Assembly (NCBI GenBank): GCA_002842195.1
Contig: PHCL01000091.1
Coordinates: 1 to 6,176 of the forward strand
Source of the DNA: Betaproteobacteria bacterium HGW-Betaproteobacteria-20
Lineage (GTDB): Bacteria; Pseudomonadota; Gammaproteobacteria; Burkholderiales; Methylophilaceae
Direction: 5' to 3'
Length of the DNA: 6,176 nucleotides
Part shown: positions 1 through 5,079 of the stretch, piece after piece
Numbering within the stretch: position 1 is the first letter of the stretch
Layout: each line of letters begins with the position of its first letter
The notes under the pieces: model-generated
Database searches by the model: none
Told to the model about the DNA's origin: nothing
The model's input: the letters and a program-made list of their open reading frames with translations, nothing else
Program-made: the position numbers and the translations under genes

Positions 1-153
1 CGTGCACCATCAGAGGTTATGGTTATTCTAAGACGTCAGACAATAATAGAGGGAGAAACAGTTGTTGAGTCGACTACCAACAAACTTCGACTAAAAAGTA
101 GAAAGACATGGTTTTACACTGTTTATGAGCCAGGCAGGGGACGGAAGAAATGA
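1..153 (+). CDS. Possible C-terminal fragment of an unidentified gene, cut by the left window edge
   Basis: Frame 1 is open from the first base to a TGA at 151-153, giving 50 residues that end in a basic stretch (WFYTVYEPGRGRKK). No start or ribosome binding site lies inside the window. I do not recognise the family. The peptide is rich in Arg, Lys and Thr and uses several codons that are uncommon in the genes downstream (AGA, ATA, CTA, CGA). It is therefore either foreign or mobile-element DNA, or a chance open frame, and 50 open codons can arise by chance. The stop codon coincides with the first bases of the inverted repeat at 151-253, which would suit a gene ending at a hairpin or element end. 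Function unknown. Confidence 0.25.
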   Translation, partial: RAPSEVMVILRRQTIIEGETVVESTTNKLRLKSRKTWFYTVYEPGRGRKK

Positions 154-253
154 ACGGTGCAACACTCTCAGACTGATCCAGACATACAAGCAAAGCTTGT
201 ATCGGCGGGCTAGTTTTTGAGTTAGCCACTCTCTATTCTGTGCGCACCGTTCA
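151..253. repeat. Inverted-repeat structure with 10-bp perfect arms
   Basis: TGAACGGTGC at 151-160 is the exact reverse complement of GCACCGTTCA at 244-253, enclosing 83 bases. Inside are a perfect 8-bp hairpin with an AAA loop (ATACAAGC at 184-191 and GCTTGTAT at 195-202) and a 5-bp stem (GGCTA at 208-212, TAGCC at 223-227). A CAC/GTG extension (163-165 with 240-242) continues the outer stem after a small internal loop. The whole can fold as a long branched stem. It could be a small non-autonomous mobile element, the folded end of an element, or a structured RNA. No clear target duplication was seen beyond a short AAA on both sides. Confidence 0.5.
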
Positions 254-342
254 AAATGATAATAACATACTTGGATTAACGTATGTAGTGATCGCAAATG
301 AGGTGTGTACTAATAATTTTTAAAGTAGGATTATCTAGAAAA

Positions 343-473
343 TTGAGACAAATTTACATTAATGTCTCTTTACTATACAGTTAACTCAATGATTTATAAT
401 TGTCGAAATATAGGAATAAAAGAGAACCTACAAAATTTGTGTAGGATTCATTCAAAGTTTAGATTTGTCTCAA
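343..473. repeat. Inverted repeat with 11-bp perfect arms and an internal hairpin
   Basis: TTGAGACAAAT at 343-353 is the reverse complement of ATTTGTCTCAA at 463-473. A third copy of the core, TGTCTC at 363-368, could instead pair locally with GAGACA at 345-350. So the left arm has two mutually exclusive partners. Between the arms lies a 6-bp hairpin (CCTACA at 427-432, TGTAGG at 440-445). A perfect TATAAT at 395-400 and the terminator at 491-525 would bracket a transcript of about 120 bases, but no good -35 box accompanies the TATAAT. It could be a small RNA locus or a miniature element. Function unknown. Confidence 0.4.
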
Positions 474-490
474 AATACTAGATTTAGTGA

Positions 491-525
491 GATATAAAAA
501 AGCCGAAATGGGCTTTTTTTATATC
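491..525. terminator. Strong bidirectional Rho-independent terminator
   Basis: The arm GATATAAAAAAGCC (491-504) pairs with GGCTTTTTTTATATC (511-525) around a GAAATG loop, with one unpaired extra T. The GC-rich tip followed by seven T on the plus strand, and six T when read on the minus strand, fits intrinsic termination in both directions. No intact gene points at it inside the window. It may have served the decayed minus-strand transposase, a plus-strand gene further left, or a small transcript from 343-490. Confidence 0.8.
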
Positions 526-652
526 TATGAATTAGATTTAGAAATGTTCATATAAAAATTGCTTTTCAAGCCGCCCTTCAATTATTTGACGGACTTATAA
601 AATCAGAATGAAGGCGCCCGCATCCCCTGTTAAACCCCCTCGACTGATGTCA

Positions 653-851
653 CTAACTTAGCGCAACCATAAACCTTGATATTAGCGTAAGGTTATCAAT
701 GTGGACTTCACTCCAGCTTAACTTAACCTTCAGTTTCTTGACATATTTTGAATCAAACTTTAAACATCAATAACGAATGGTTTCATGGCTGACAGTCACA
801 TGACGTTCAGCTTTCATCTCCTATTTTATTTAAAATCACGGTCAAGTTAAA
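653..851 (-). pseudogene. Decayed transposase fragment, IS6-family-like
   Basis: Reading the minus strand from an ATG at 817-815 gives MKAERHVTVSHETIRY, then an in-frame TGA (769-767). The same frame continues CLKFDSKYVKKLK and ends SEVHID before a TAG at 655-653. This matches the helix-turn-helix and start of the catalytic domain of IS6-type transposases. In those, an AERG-V-VSHETIR-W-C-KFG motif is followed by a W-H-D-E motif carrying the first catalytic Asp. The TGA sits exactly where that family has Trp. Upstream, in shifted frames, RFNLS and RD-like traces (about 835-851) resemble the preceding part of the family. Past 653, a trace near 560-600 (FYKSVK, LKGGL) loosely resembles the later FFRKLLKGL region. 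The N-terminus, later catalytic residues and C-terminus are missing or frameshifted, so it cannot be active. Family assignment is from memory of the motif. Confidence 0.7.
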
Positions 852-875
852 CGGGTAGTAGTTAATTTGACCGTG
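837..875. repeat. Long hairpin with a 14-bp stem
   Basis: CACGGTCAAGTTAA (837-850) pairs with TTAATTTGACCGTG (862-875), with a single G-U wobble and an 11-base loop. On the plus strand no T-run follows, so it is not an ordinary terminator in that direction. On the minus strand the stem is followed by ATTTTAAATAAAA, a weak T-tract at best. It overlaps the upstream end of the decayed transposase, so it may be a relic of the insertion event or of an element end. It lies more than 200 bases upstream of the operon promoter. Confidence 0.5.
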
Positions 876-983
876 CCTAATTAAACTATCAAGGTGTTTA
901 ACAGGGTGTGGGAAGCCCACTCCTATGAAATATTTCAGTTTCTACCGCAATCACTTATGGATATGGTGCAATATTTTAGTTAT

Positions 984-1000
984 AGCACCGAGTTAGTGCA
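984..1000 (+). promoter_or_regulatory. NtrC-like enhancer box
   Basis: AGCAC-CGAGTTA-GTGCA matches the known NtrC operator layout TGCAC-N7-GTGCA with one substitution in the first base. Its centre (about 992) is roughly 120 bases upstream of the transcription start inferred from the sigma-54 promoter at 1086-1102, within the usual range for NtrC enhancer sites. An extra half-site, GGTGCA, lies at 965-970. If real, it would switch the operon on when nitrogen is scarce. The assignment is by pattern match only, but the match of site, spacing and downstream sigma-54 promoter is mutually supporting. Confidence 0.6.
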
Positions 1001-1085
1001 TGTAATTTTACATATTAGGTAATAGTTGTTATTGCTGGTATATGTAACCATATGATTTATTTAAAATTTATTGTAAATATCCAAG

Positions 1086-1102
1086 TTGGTATGCTTGTTG
1101 CT
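1086..1102 (+). promoter_or_regulatory. Sigma-54 (RpoN) -24/-12 promoter
   Basis: TTGGTATGCTTGTTGCT fits the sigma-54 consensus TTGGCACG-N4-TTGCW. The invariant GG (1088-1089) and GC (1100-1101) are separated by exactly ten bases, and the TTGC block at the -12 element is intact. Transcription would start near 1112-1114, just ahead of the leader hairpin and riboswitch. No comparably good sigma-70 promoter was found between 1000 and 1150. Sigma-54 promoters need an enhancer-binding activator, and an NtrC-like box is present upstream. Together they place the operon under nitrogen control (inference). Confidence 0.7.
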
Positions 1103-1121
1103 AGTATCTACAGAGAGAGAA

Positions 1122-1147
1122 AGCGGTAAGATTGCTAACTAACCGCT
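1122..1147 (+). other. Small leader hairpin just after the predicted transcription start
   Basis: AGCGGT (1122-1127) pairs with ACCGCT (1142-1147) around a 14-base loop. The stem can be extended by GAA (1119-1121) with TTC (1152-1154) across a bulge. It would form the 5' end of the mRNA, ahead of the aptamer. The GCGG in its left arm could also pair with CCGC at 1277-1280, downstream of the aptamer. It may therefore belong to the switching mechanism rather than only protect the 5' end. That role is speculative. Confidence 0.4.
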
Positions 1148-1158
1148 AAGTTTCAAAA

Positions 1159-1271
1159 AGATAACTAGGGTTCCGGCTTTTATTAACTTAAGAGTGTCTG
1201 GTCCGAGAGTTGTCGGCCAATAGTGATATGGCTACACGGAGGGATAAAAGCCCGGGAGGATGCGTTTATTT
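1159..1271 (+). promoter_or_regulatory. Guanidine-I riboswitch (ykkC subtype 1)
   Basis: The three conserved ykkC blocks occur in order: CTAGGGTTCCG at 1165-1175, CTGGTCCGAGAG at 1198-1209, and the long 3' block ACGGAGGG-ATAAAAG-CCCGGGAGG at 1236-1259. Between them are hairpins of the expected arrangement: CTTTTA/TAAGAG (1177-1182 with 1189-1194), and TGT-GGCC with GGCT-ACA around a bulged C (1211-1218 with 1230-1236). A closing P1 stem can be drawn between 1159-1165 and 1264-1271 with a bulge and a wobble. The 3' block agrees with the guanidine-binding subtype as I know it rather than the ppGpp/PRPP subtypes, and the transporter context supports this. Guanidine normally turns such operons on. 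No terminator with a T-run follows, so control is probably at translation of the first gene. A CCTT at 1280-1283 could mask the AAGG of the ribosome binding site. Confidence 0.92.
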
Positions 1272-1301
1272 AAATGCCGCCTTCTCGACTTTATACCAAC
1301 C

Positions 1302-1307
1302 AAGGAG
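1302..1307 (+). promoter_or_regulatory. Ribosome binding site that fixes the start of the binding-protein gene
   Basis: AAGGAG lies six bases ahead of the ATG at 1314. The alternative in-frame ATG at 1260 directly abuts a GGGAGG that is part of the riboswitch core, with no usable spacing. Starting there would also put 18 extra residues in front of a normal signal peptide. The 1314 start is therefore preferred. Confidence 0.8.
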
Positions 1308-1313
1308 CTTATC

Positions 1314-2318
1314 ATGCATCGTTCAAGTTTTTTTACACGTTTTTCAGCACGCCACGTACTAACTGCTACTGCATTTACCGCATCTTTACTATTCACAGGA
1401 TTATCTAACGCCGCCGCGCCGCTTAAAGTCGGCTATAGCGATTGGCCGGGCTGGGTTGCATGGCAAGTAGCCATTGAAAAAGGCTGGTTTAAAGAGGCTG
1501 GTGTTGATGTGCAGTTTGAGTGGTTTGATTACGTTGCGTCTATGGATGCCTTTACTGCGGGCAAGATTGACGGCGTTACAGTCACCAATGGCGACGCTCT
1601 TGTAACAGGGTCAGGCGGTGCAAAGAATGTGATGATTCTTTTGACCGACTACTCTAATGGTAACGACATGATTGTTGGCAAGCCGGGCATCAAAAGTCTA
1701 AAAGATTTAAAAGGTAAAAAAATCGGTCTTGAAACTGGTTTTGTAGAACATCTTTTACTGCTCAATGGTTTAGAAAAAGCTGGCATGAAAGAATCTGATG
1801 TCACAATTGTAAACACCAAAACTAATGAAACTCCTCAAGCCTTGGCATCTGGTGATTTAGCCGCTATTGGTGCCTGGCAGCCAAACTCTGGTGAAGCGAT
1901 GAACCGAGTGCCTGGCGCAAAACCTATTTACACCTCTGCCGATGAACCCGGTCTAATCTACGACGTGCTTACAGTAAGCCCAACAAGCTTGTCTAGCCGT
2001 AGAGCTGATTGGCAAAAAGTAGTTAAAGTCTGGGATAAAGTCGTGACTTATATCAATGACCCTAAAACTCAACCAGATGCTGTGAAGATTATGGCAGCGC
2101 GTGTTGGTATCAAACCAGAAGCTTACTTACCTTTACTAAAAGGCACTAAATTGCTGAGTCTTGAAGAAGGTAAAAAGATCTTTGTAAAAGCTAAAGGCTT
2201 TAAATCTTTGTATGGCTCATCAAAAATAGCTGATGATTTCAATGTGAAATACGGCGTTTACAAAAAACCTATGGATTTGAGCCGAGCTATTAATCCATCT
2301 TTAGCGACTGCTAAGTAA
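1314..2318 (+). CDS. Periplasmic substrate-binding protein of a NitT/TauT-class ABC importer, probably for guanidine
   Basis: A 334-residue periplasmic solute-binding protein that would capture the substrate and deliver it to the permease encoded next. Residues 1-33 form a Sec signal peptide: basic start, hydrophobic core around residues 15-30, and a likely cut after SNA. The mature part opens with [14 protein letters not shown] and continues with an [13 protein letters not shown] block. This is typical of the NMT1/SsuA-like fold, especially of binding proteins found beside urea/guanidine carboxylase genes. Further recognisable blocks are NGDALVTG (residues 96-103), [10 protein letters not shown] and AAWQPNSG-like GAWQPNSG. 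Length is normal for the family. It is the first gene after the riboswitch, so it receives the most direct guanidine control. Nitrate, taurine and sulfonate binding proteins share the fold, so the substrate is inferred from the riboswitch and not read from residues. Urea or methylguanidine remain possible. Confidence 0.88.
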   Translation: MHRSSFFTRFSARHVLTATAFTASLLFTGLSNAAAPLKVGYSDWPGWVAWQVAIEKGWFKEAGVDVQFEWFDYVASMDAFTAGKIDGVTVTNGDALVTGSGGAKNVMILLTDYSNGNDMIVGKPGIKSLKDLKGKKIGLETGFVEHLLLLNGLEKAGMKESDVTIVNTKTNETPQALASGDLAAIGAWQPNSGEAMNRVPGAKPIYTSADEPGLIYDVLTVSPTSLSSRRADWQKVVKVWDKVVTYINDPKTQPDAVKIMAARVGIKPEAYLPLLKGTKLLSLEEGKKIFVKAKGFKSLYGSSKIADDFNVKYGVYKKPMDLSRAINPSLATAK

Positions 2319-2333
2319 TAGCGTTTAATTACT

Positions 2334-2347
2334 AGATTAATTAATCT
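2334..2347. repeat. Perfect 14-bp AT-rich palindrome between the first two transporter genes
   Basis: AGATTAATTAATCT lies in the 44-base gap between the binding-protein stop and the permease start. It could form a weak mRNA hairpin that tempers expression of the permease relative to the abundant binding protein, a common arrangement in ABC operons. It could also be chance, since the gap is very AT-rich. No T-run follows, so it is not a terminator. Confidence 0.3.
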
Positions 2348-2362
2348 TGAAAAGAGTACAGA

Positions 2363-3328
2363 ATGAGTCTTGAGTCTTGGTTTGTTGTGCGAAGGGAATT
2401 GTCTTCACGCAGGCAGAAATTATTAGGGATTGGCTCATTTCTGTTACCGCTGCTCATTTGGTGTGCAGTGAGTTATGTGCCATTCATATGGCATCCCATG
2501 GTCATGGTGAGTAATCCTGGCAGTATAGATTACTTTCAAGTAGGCATGCTGGTTGATAAGTCTGTTTACAAAGACGAGCTAGTCAATATGCAGGTTGCAG
2601 GCAAAACACTACCTGAAGGCTCACCAGCCAACCCTATTTATTTACCCGCCCCTCATGCAGTAGCTAAAGCGTTATACACGGGTTTTACTACCGCGCCACA
2701 ACAGCGCGATGGCAAATGGTTACATGAGAGCTTGTGGCACAGCATCCAGATTATTTTCTGGGGCTTCTTTATTTCATCATTGATCGGTGTGCCATTGGGG
2801 ATTCTGTGTGGCACTTTTAGTGCGGTTTCTCGCATCAATGAACCTTTTGTTGAGTTTTTCCGGTATCTGCCTGCACCAGCATTTGGCGCGCTGGCTGTTG
2901 CTATTTTAGGAATTTATGACGGGCCGAAAATTGCCATTATCGTGATTGGTACCTTGTTTCAACAAATACTCATTATTGCCAATACGACACGAAAACTAAA
3001 TTACTCATTGATTGAGGCTGCGCTTACCTTGGGGACTAATAAATTCAAACTGCTCTTGCACGTCATTATTCCCGGCATCTTGCCTGAGCTGTATCGAGAT
3101 CAACGTATTTTACTGGGTTGGGCTTGGACTTATCTGATAGTGGCGGAGTTAATCGGCACATCGTCTGGAATCACATGGTTTATTACGCAGCAAGCGCGGT
3201 ATCAACATTTTGACAACGTGTATGCCGCAATCATCATTATTGGGGTGCTTGGTTTGGGAGGAGATTTAATTCTGGCTTGGTTAAGCAAGCGCCTGTTCCC
3301 TTGGGATCGCTCGGCGAATAAAGAGTAA
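2363..3328 (+). CDS. ABC importer permease, SsuC/TauC-like, with an enlarged periplasmic insert
   Basis: A 321-residue inner-membrane permease that would form the channel of the importer as a dimer. Likely membrane segments lie around residues 20-40, 126-150, 172-187, 188-207, 246-268 and 284-308. The cytoplasmic EAA loop that docks on the ATPase is clear at residues 217-240 ([15 protein letters not shown] then [10 protein letters not shown]), with the conserved Gly 224 and Pro 237. Usual SsuC/TauC proteins have about 260 residues. The excess here lies mainly between the first membrane segment and the conserved core (residues about 41-125), a hydrophilic stretch expected in the periplasm. The gene follows the binding protein after 44 bases, with a modest GAAAAGAG ribosome binding site, and precedes the ATPase by 10 bases. 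Substrate is inferred from the operon. Confidence 0.9.
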   Translation: MSLESWFVVRRELSSRRQKLLGIGSFLLPLLIWCAVSYVPFIWHPMVMVSNPGSIDYFQVGMLVDKSVYKDELVNMQVAGKTLPEGSPANPIYLPAPHAVAKALYTGFTTAPQQRDGKWLHESLWHSIQIIFWGFFISSLIGVPLGILCGTFSAVSRINEPFVEFFRYLPAPAFGALAVAILGIYDGPKIAIIVIGTLFQQILIIANTTRKLNYSLIEAALTLGTNKFKLLLHVIIPGILPELYRDQRILLGWAWTYLIVAELIGTSSGITWFITQQARYQHFDNVYAAIIIIGVLGLGGDLILAWLSKRLFPWDRSANKE

Positions 3329-3338
3329 AGGACTTATT

Positions 3339-4292
3339 GTGAGCTCAAATAACAACCCTCCTAATCATCTAGAGACCAGCCAACTGGAAACCAGTCAAAT
3401 GAACTATTTAGACCAATCTGAAGCTGTCAAAGAACGCTTTGACCGCATTAAACAGCGCGAAGTCATTTTAGAAGTGAAACAACTCGGCAAGGTTTACAAG
3501 ACGGCGAAAGGTGAAGTCACCGCACTTAAAAATATCAACTTTAAAACGCATAGACGAGAGTTTGTGTGTGTGATTGGTCCATCTGGCTGTGGAAAGTCAA
3601 CACTGATACGTATTCTGGCTGGGCTGGAGTCCCATACTTCCGGCGATGTCCTGCTGGATGGAAAACCAGTCAGTGGCCCGGGGCGTGATCGCGGCATGGT
3701 ATTTCAGGGCTATACGCTGTTTCCTTGGTTAAGCGTTAAAAAGAATGTGATGTTTGGTCTGGAAATGAACAATACATCTGGTGACGAAGCCGCGCGAGAA
3801 GCTGACTTGTGGCTTGAGTTAGTAGGGCTGGAGAAGTTTGCAGGTGCTTATCCTCACGAGCTTTCTGGTGGCATGAAGCAGCGTGTAGCTATAGCGCGTG
3901 CATTGGCAAATCAGCCGAGAATTCTGTTGATGGATGAGCCGTTCGGCGCGCTGGATGCGCAGTCTCGCATCAAGATGCAGGCGCATCTGCTGGAAATCTG
4001 GCGCAATATTGATATCACTATTGTATTCATTACCCATGATCTTGATGAAGCTATTTTTCTGGCGGATCGCATCCTGGTATTAAAAGCCCACCCTGGTGAA
4101 GTGCAAGAATTGATTGAGGTGCCAGTGCCTCGTCCGCGTAGTGCTGGTCAATTTACCAGCCCAGAATTTTTAGCAACTAAAGCGAGGCTGGAGGCATTGA
4201 TTCATCCGCCTAAAGTTGAAGAAGAAAACGAAGATGAAGTGATTACGCCGAAAATGATTCGTTTTGTGAATGTTACCGATAATGTGGAGTAA
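3339..4292 (+). CDS. ABC importer ATPase subunit, NitT/TauT (SsuB/TauB/NrtD-like) class
   Basis: A 317-residue cytoplasmic ATPase that powers the importer. All motifs are intact: Walker [10 protein letters not shown] (residues 80-88), Q-loop Gln 123 in [10 protein letters not shown], signature LSGGMKQR (175-182), Walker B ILLMDEP (195-201) with catalytic Glu 200, D-loop ALD and H-loop His 233 in THD. The FPWLSV and [10 protein letters not shown] blocks are typical of the nitrate/taurine/sulfonate group. The chosen GTG start has AAAGGA six bases upstream. An ATG at 3399 (residue 21) is the alternative, with a poorer site in front of it. The protein has about 40 residues before the conserved fold and an acidic C-terminal tail (EEENEDE around 294-300), longer than a minimal SsuB. 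It starts 10 bases after the permease and ends 7 bases before the next gene, so it is translationally close to both. Confidence 0.93.
   Translation: MSSNNNPPNHLETSQLETSQMNYLDQSEAVKERFDRIKQREVILEVKQLGKVYKTAKGEVTALKNINFKTHRREFVCVIGPSGCGKSTLIRILAGLESHTSGDVLLDGKPVSGPGRDRGMVFQGYTLFPWLSVKKNVMFGLEMNNTSGDEAAREADLWLELVGLEKFAGAYPHELSGGMKQRVAIARALANQPRILLMDEPFGALDAQSRIKMQAHLLEIWRNIDITIVFITHDLDEAIFLADRILVLKAHPGEVQELIEVPVPRPRSAGQFTSPEFLATKARLEALIHPPKVEEENEDEVITPKMIRFVNVTDNVE
3369..3398 (+). repeat. 15-bp in-frame tandem duplication encoding LETSQ twice
   Basis: Two 15-base units (3369-3383 and 3384-3398) encode [10 protein letters not shown] near the N-terminus of the ATPase. They differ at four positions that do not change the protein. 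The unit ends just before the internal ATG at 3399. This is a poorly constrained leader of the protein, consistent with slippage followed by drift. It also keeps open whether translation begins at 3339 or 3399. Confidence 0.6.
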
Positions 4293-4299
4293 TTGAAAT

Positions 4300-5055
4300 A
4301 TGTTTTGGTCACAACTTACATGGTCAGAATTGCCCGATAAAATTTCCGCCTCAAATCAGGCCGCTATCTTACCTATAGGCGCTACCGAGCAGCATGGCCC
4401 ACACATGGGCTGTGGCATGGATTATGTGCTGGCCGACATTTTGTGTAGTGCTGTTTCAACGCAAACTAAGGTGCCGATGCTGCCAACAATGCCCTATGGT
4501 TGCTCTATAGGCCATAGCCAGCGCTGGCCTGGCACCTTGGCGGTGCAGCCGATTACGCTGATTAACCTGATTAAAGACATTGGTGACTGGGCGTATCACA
4601 GCGGCATTCGTCGCCTGTTTATTGTAAATACACATGTCACCAATGCAGCGCCACTGCGTTGTGCTCTGGAAATGTTACGTGCCGAGCACGATGACATGAT
4701 GGTTGCCGTGTTTAATTCTGCGCACATTAGCCCTCGCGTAAAGCAGTTTCATCATGCCGATGGTGATGACTGGCACGCCAATGATGCTGAAACTTCACTC
4801 ATGCTGGCGACCGCGCCACATATGGTGCGTAGCGAGTTGCTCACAGCCGCAGATGATCCTGACCGTACCGATGGCTTGGTATTTTCACACCCTGTGAATC
4901 GCACCAGCACCAATGGCGTAACGGGCATGCCAAGTATTTCAAGCGCAGAAAAAGGCCAGGAATGGTTTCAATGGATGGTCGAAGACCTCAGTGAATTAAT
5001 TCATAAAGGTTTGCAAGAAACGCCACCTTTATCAAATTCATATTATTTCAAATAA
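4300..5055 (+). CDS. Creatininase-superfamily amidohydrolase
   Basis: A 251-residue cytoplasmic enzyme of the creatininase superfamily. These metal-dependent amidohydrolases include creatininase, formamide hydrolases of riboflavin/F420 synthesis, and the mycofactocin peptidase MftE. The N-terminal metal site is clear: ILPIGATEQHGPH with Glu 30 and His 32, then Asp 41 in the GMDYVLAD block. A WPGTL motif follows at 76-80. The usual NGH-x-x-N block is altered to NTHVTN (110-115), keeping Asn 110, His 112 and Asn 115. The HAG-x-x-ETS block appears as HANDAETS (159-166), with Glu 164 kept. Most metal ligands are thus present, but the glycine next to the metal histidine is replaced. The true creatininase Glu of this block is also absent, as in many superfamily members. 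Length is normal. The start has GGAG ten bases upstream, overlapping the end of the ATPase gene. The substrate is unknown. Context points to an amide or amidine nitrogen compound linked to guanidine. Confidence 0.85.
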   Translation: MFWSQLTWSELPDKISASNQAAILPIGATEQHGPHMGCGMDYVLADILCSAVSTQTKVPMLPTMPYGCSIGHSQRWPGTLAVQPITLINLIKDIGDWAYHSGIRRLFIVNTHVTNAAPLRCALEMLRAEHDDMMVAVFNSAHISPRVKQFHHADGDDWHANDAETSLMLATAPHMVRSELLTAADDPDRTDGLVFSHPVNRTSTNGVTGMPSISSAEKGQEWFQWMVEDLSELIHKGLQETPPLSNSYYFK

Positions 5056-5079
5056 TGCATGATTAGAAGAGAGTCAATA

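Larger units (their letters stand above)
154..1085. other. Gene-poor, AT-rich intergenic stretch
   Basis: No intact protein-coding gene is supported here. Short open frames on either strand lack ribosome binding sites and family resemblance. The stretch holds two inverted-repeat structures, a bidirectional terminator at 491-525, a decayed transposase fragment on the minus strand, a long hairpin at 837-875 and an NtrC-like box at 984-1000. Smaller symmetric sites are the hairpin GTGGG-AAG-CCCAC at 908-920, the perfect 12-bp palindrome TGAAATATTTCA at 926-937, and ACCTT-N11-AAGGT near 674-694 (inside the transposase remnant). The mixture suggests an old insertion site beside the nitrogen-scavenging operon. 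Confidence 0.6.

Noticed and set aside
151..253. Integron attC site or retron RNA as explanation of the inverted repeat
   Set aside because: The GTTRRRY/RYYYAAC core boxes of attC are not present at the ends, and no reverse transcriptase gene lies beside it.
91..297. 68-residue open frame on the minus strand
   Set aside because: It spans the inverted-repeat structure, has no ribosome binding site I can see and no family resemblance, with a Trp/Leu/Cys-rich composition typical of chance frames.
674..694. ACCTT-N11-AAGGT resembling a MerR/CueR-type operator
   Set aside because: It falls within the transposase remnant, has no promoter elements arranged around it and no MerR-type regulator or metal gene nearby.
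738..766. TTGACA (738-743) with a 17-base spacer and TAAACA as a possible sigma-70 promoter
   Set aside because: The -10 is poor, no gene follows closely, and the sequence lies inside the decayed transposase reading frame, which explains it better.
925..996. Short plus-strand frame of 23 codons starting at the ATG within the palindrome near 926
   Set aside because: No ribosome binding site and no recognisable peptide; it ends in the NtrC-like box.
1159..1271. ykkC subtype 2 (ppGpp or PRPP) instead of guanidine-I
   Set aside because: The 3' block (ACGGAGGG, AAAAG, CCCGGGAG) fits the guanidine subtype as I know it, and an ABC importer of this class with nitrogen enzymes fits guanidine rather than amino-acid or purine genes. 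A covariance-model score would settle it.
2653..2838. Minus-strand open frame inside the permease gene
   Set aside because: It is a shadow of the well-supported plus-strand permease and shows no family motif.
3494..4037. Two minus-strand open frames (3494-3697 and 3819-4037) inside the ATPase gene
   Set aside because: They overlap an intact ATPase with all motifs and have no independent support.
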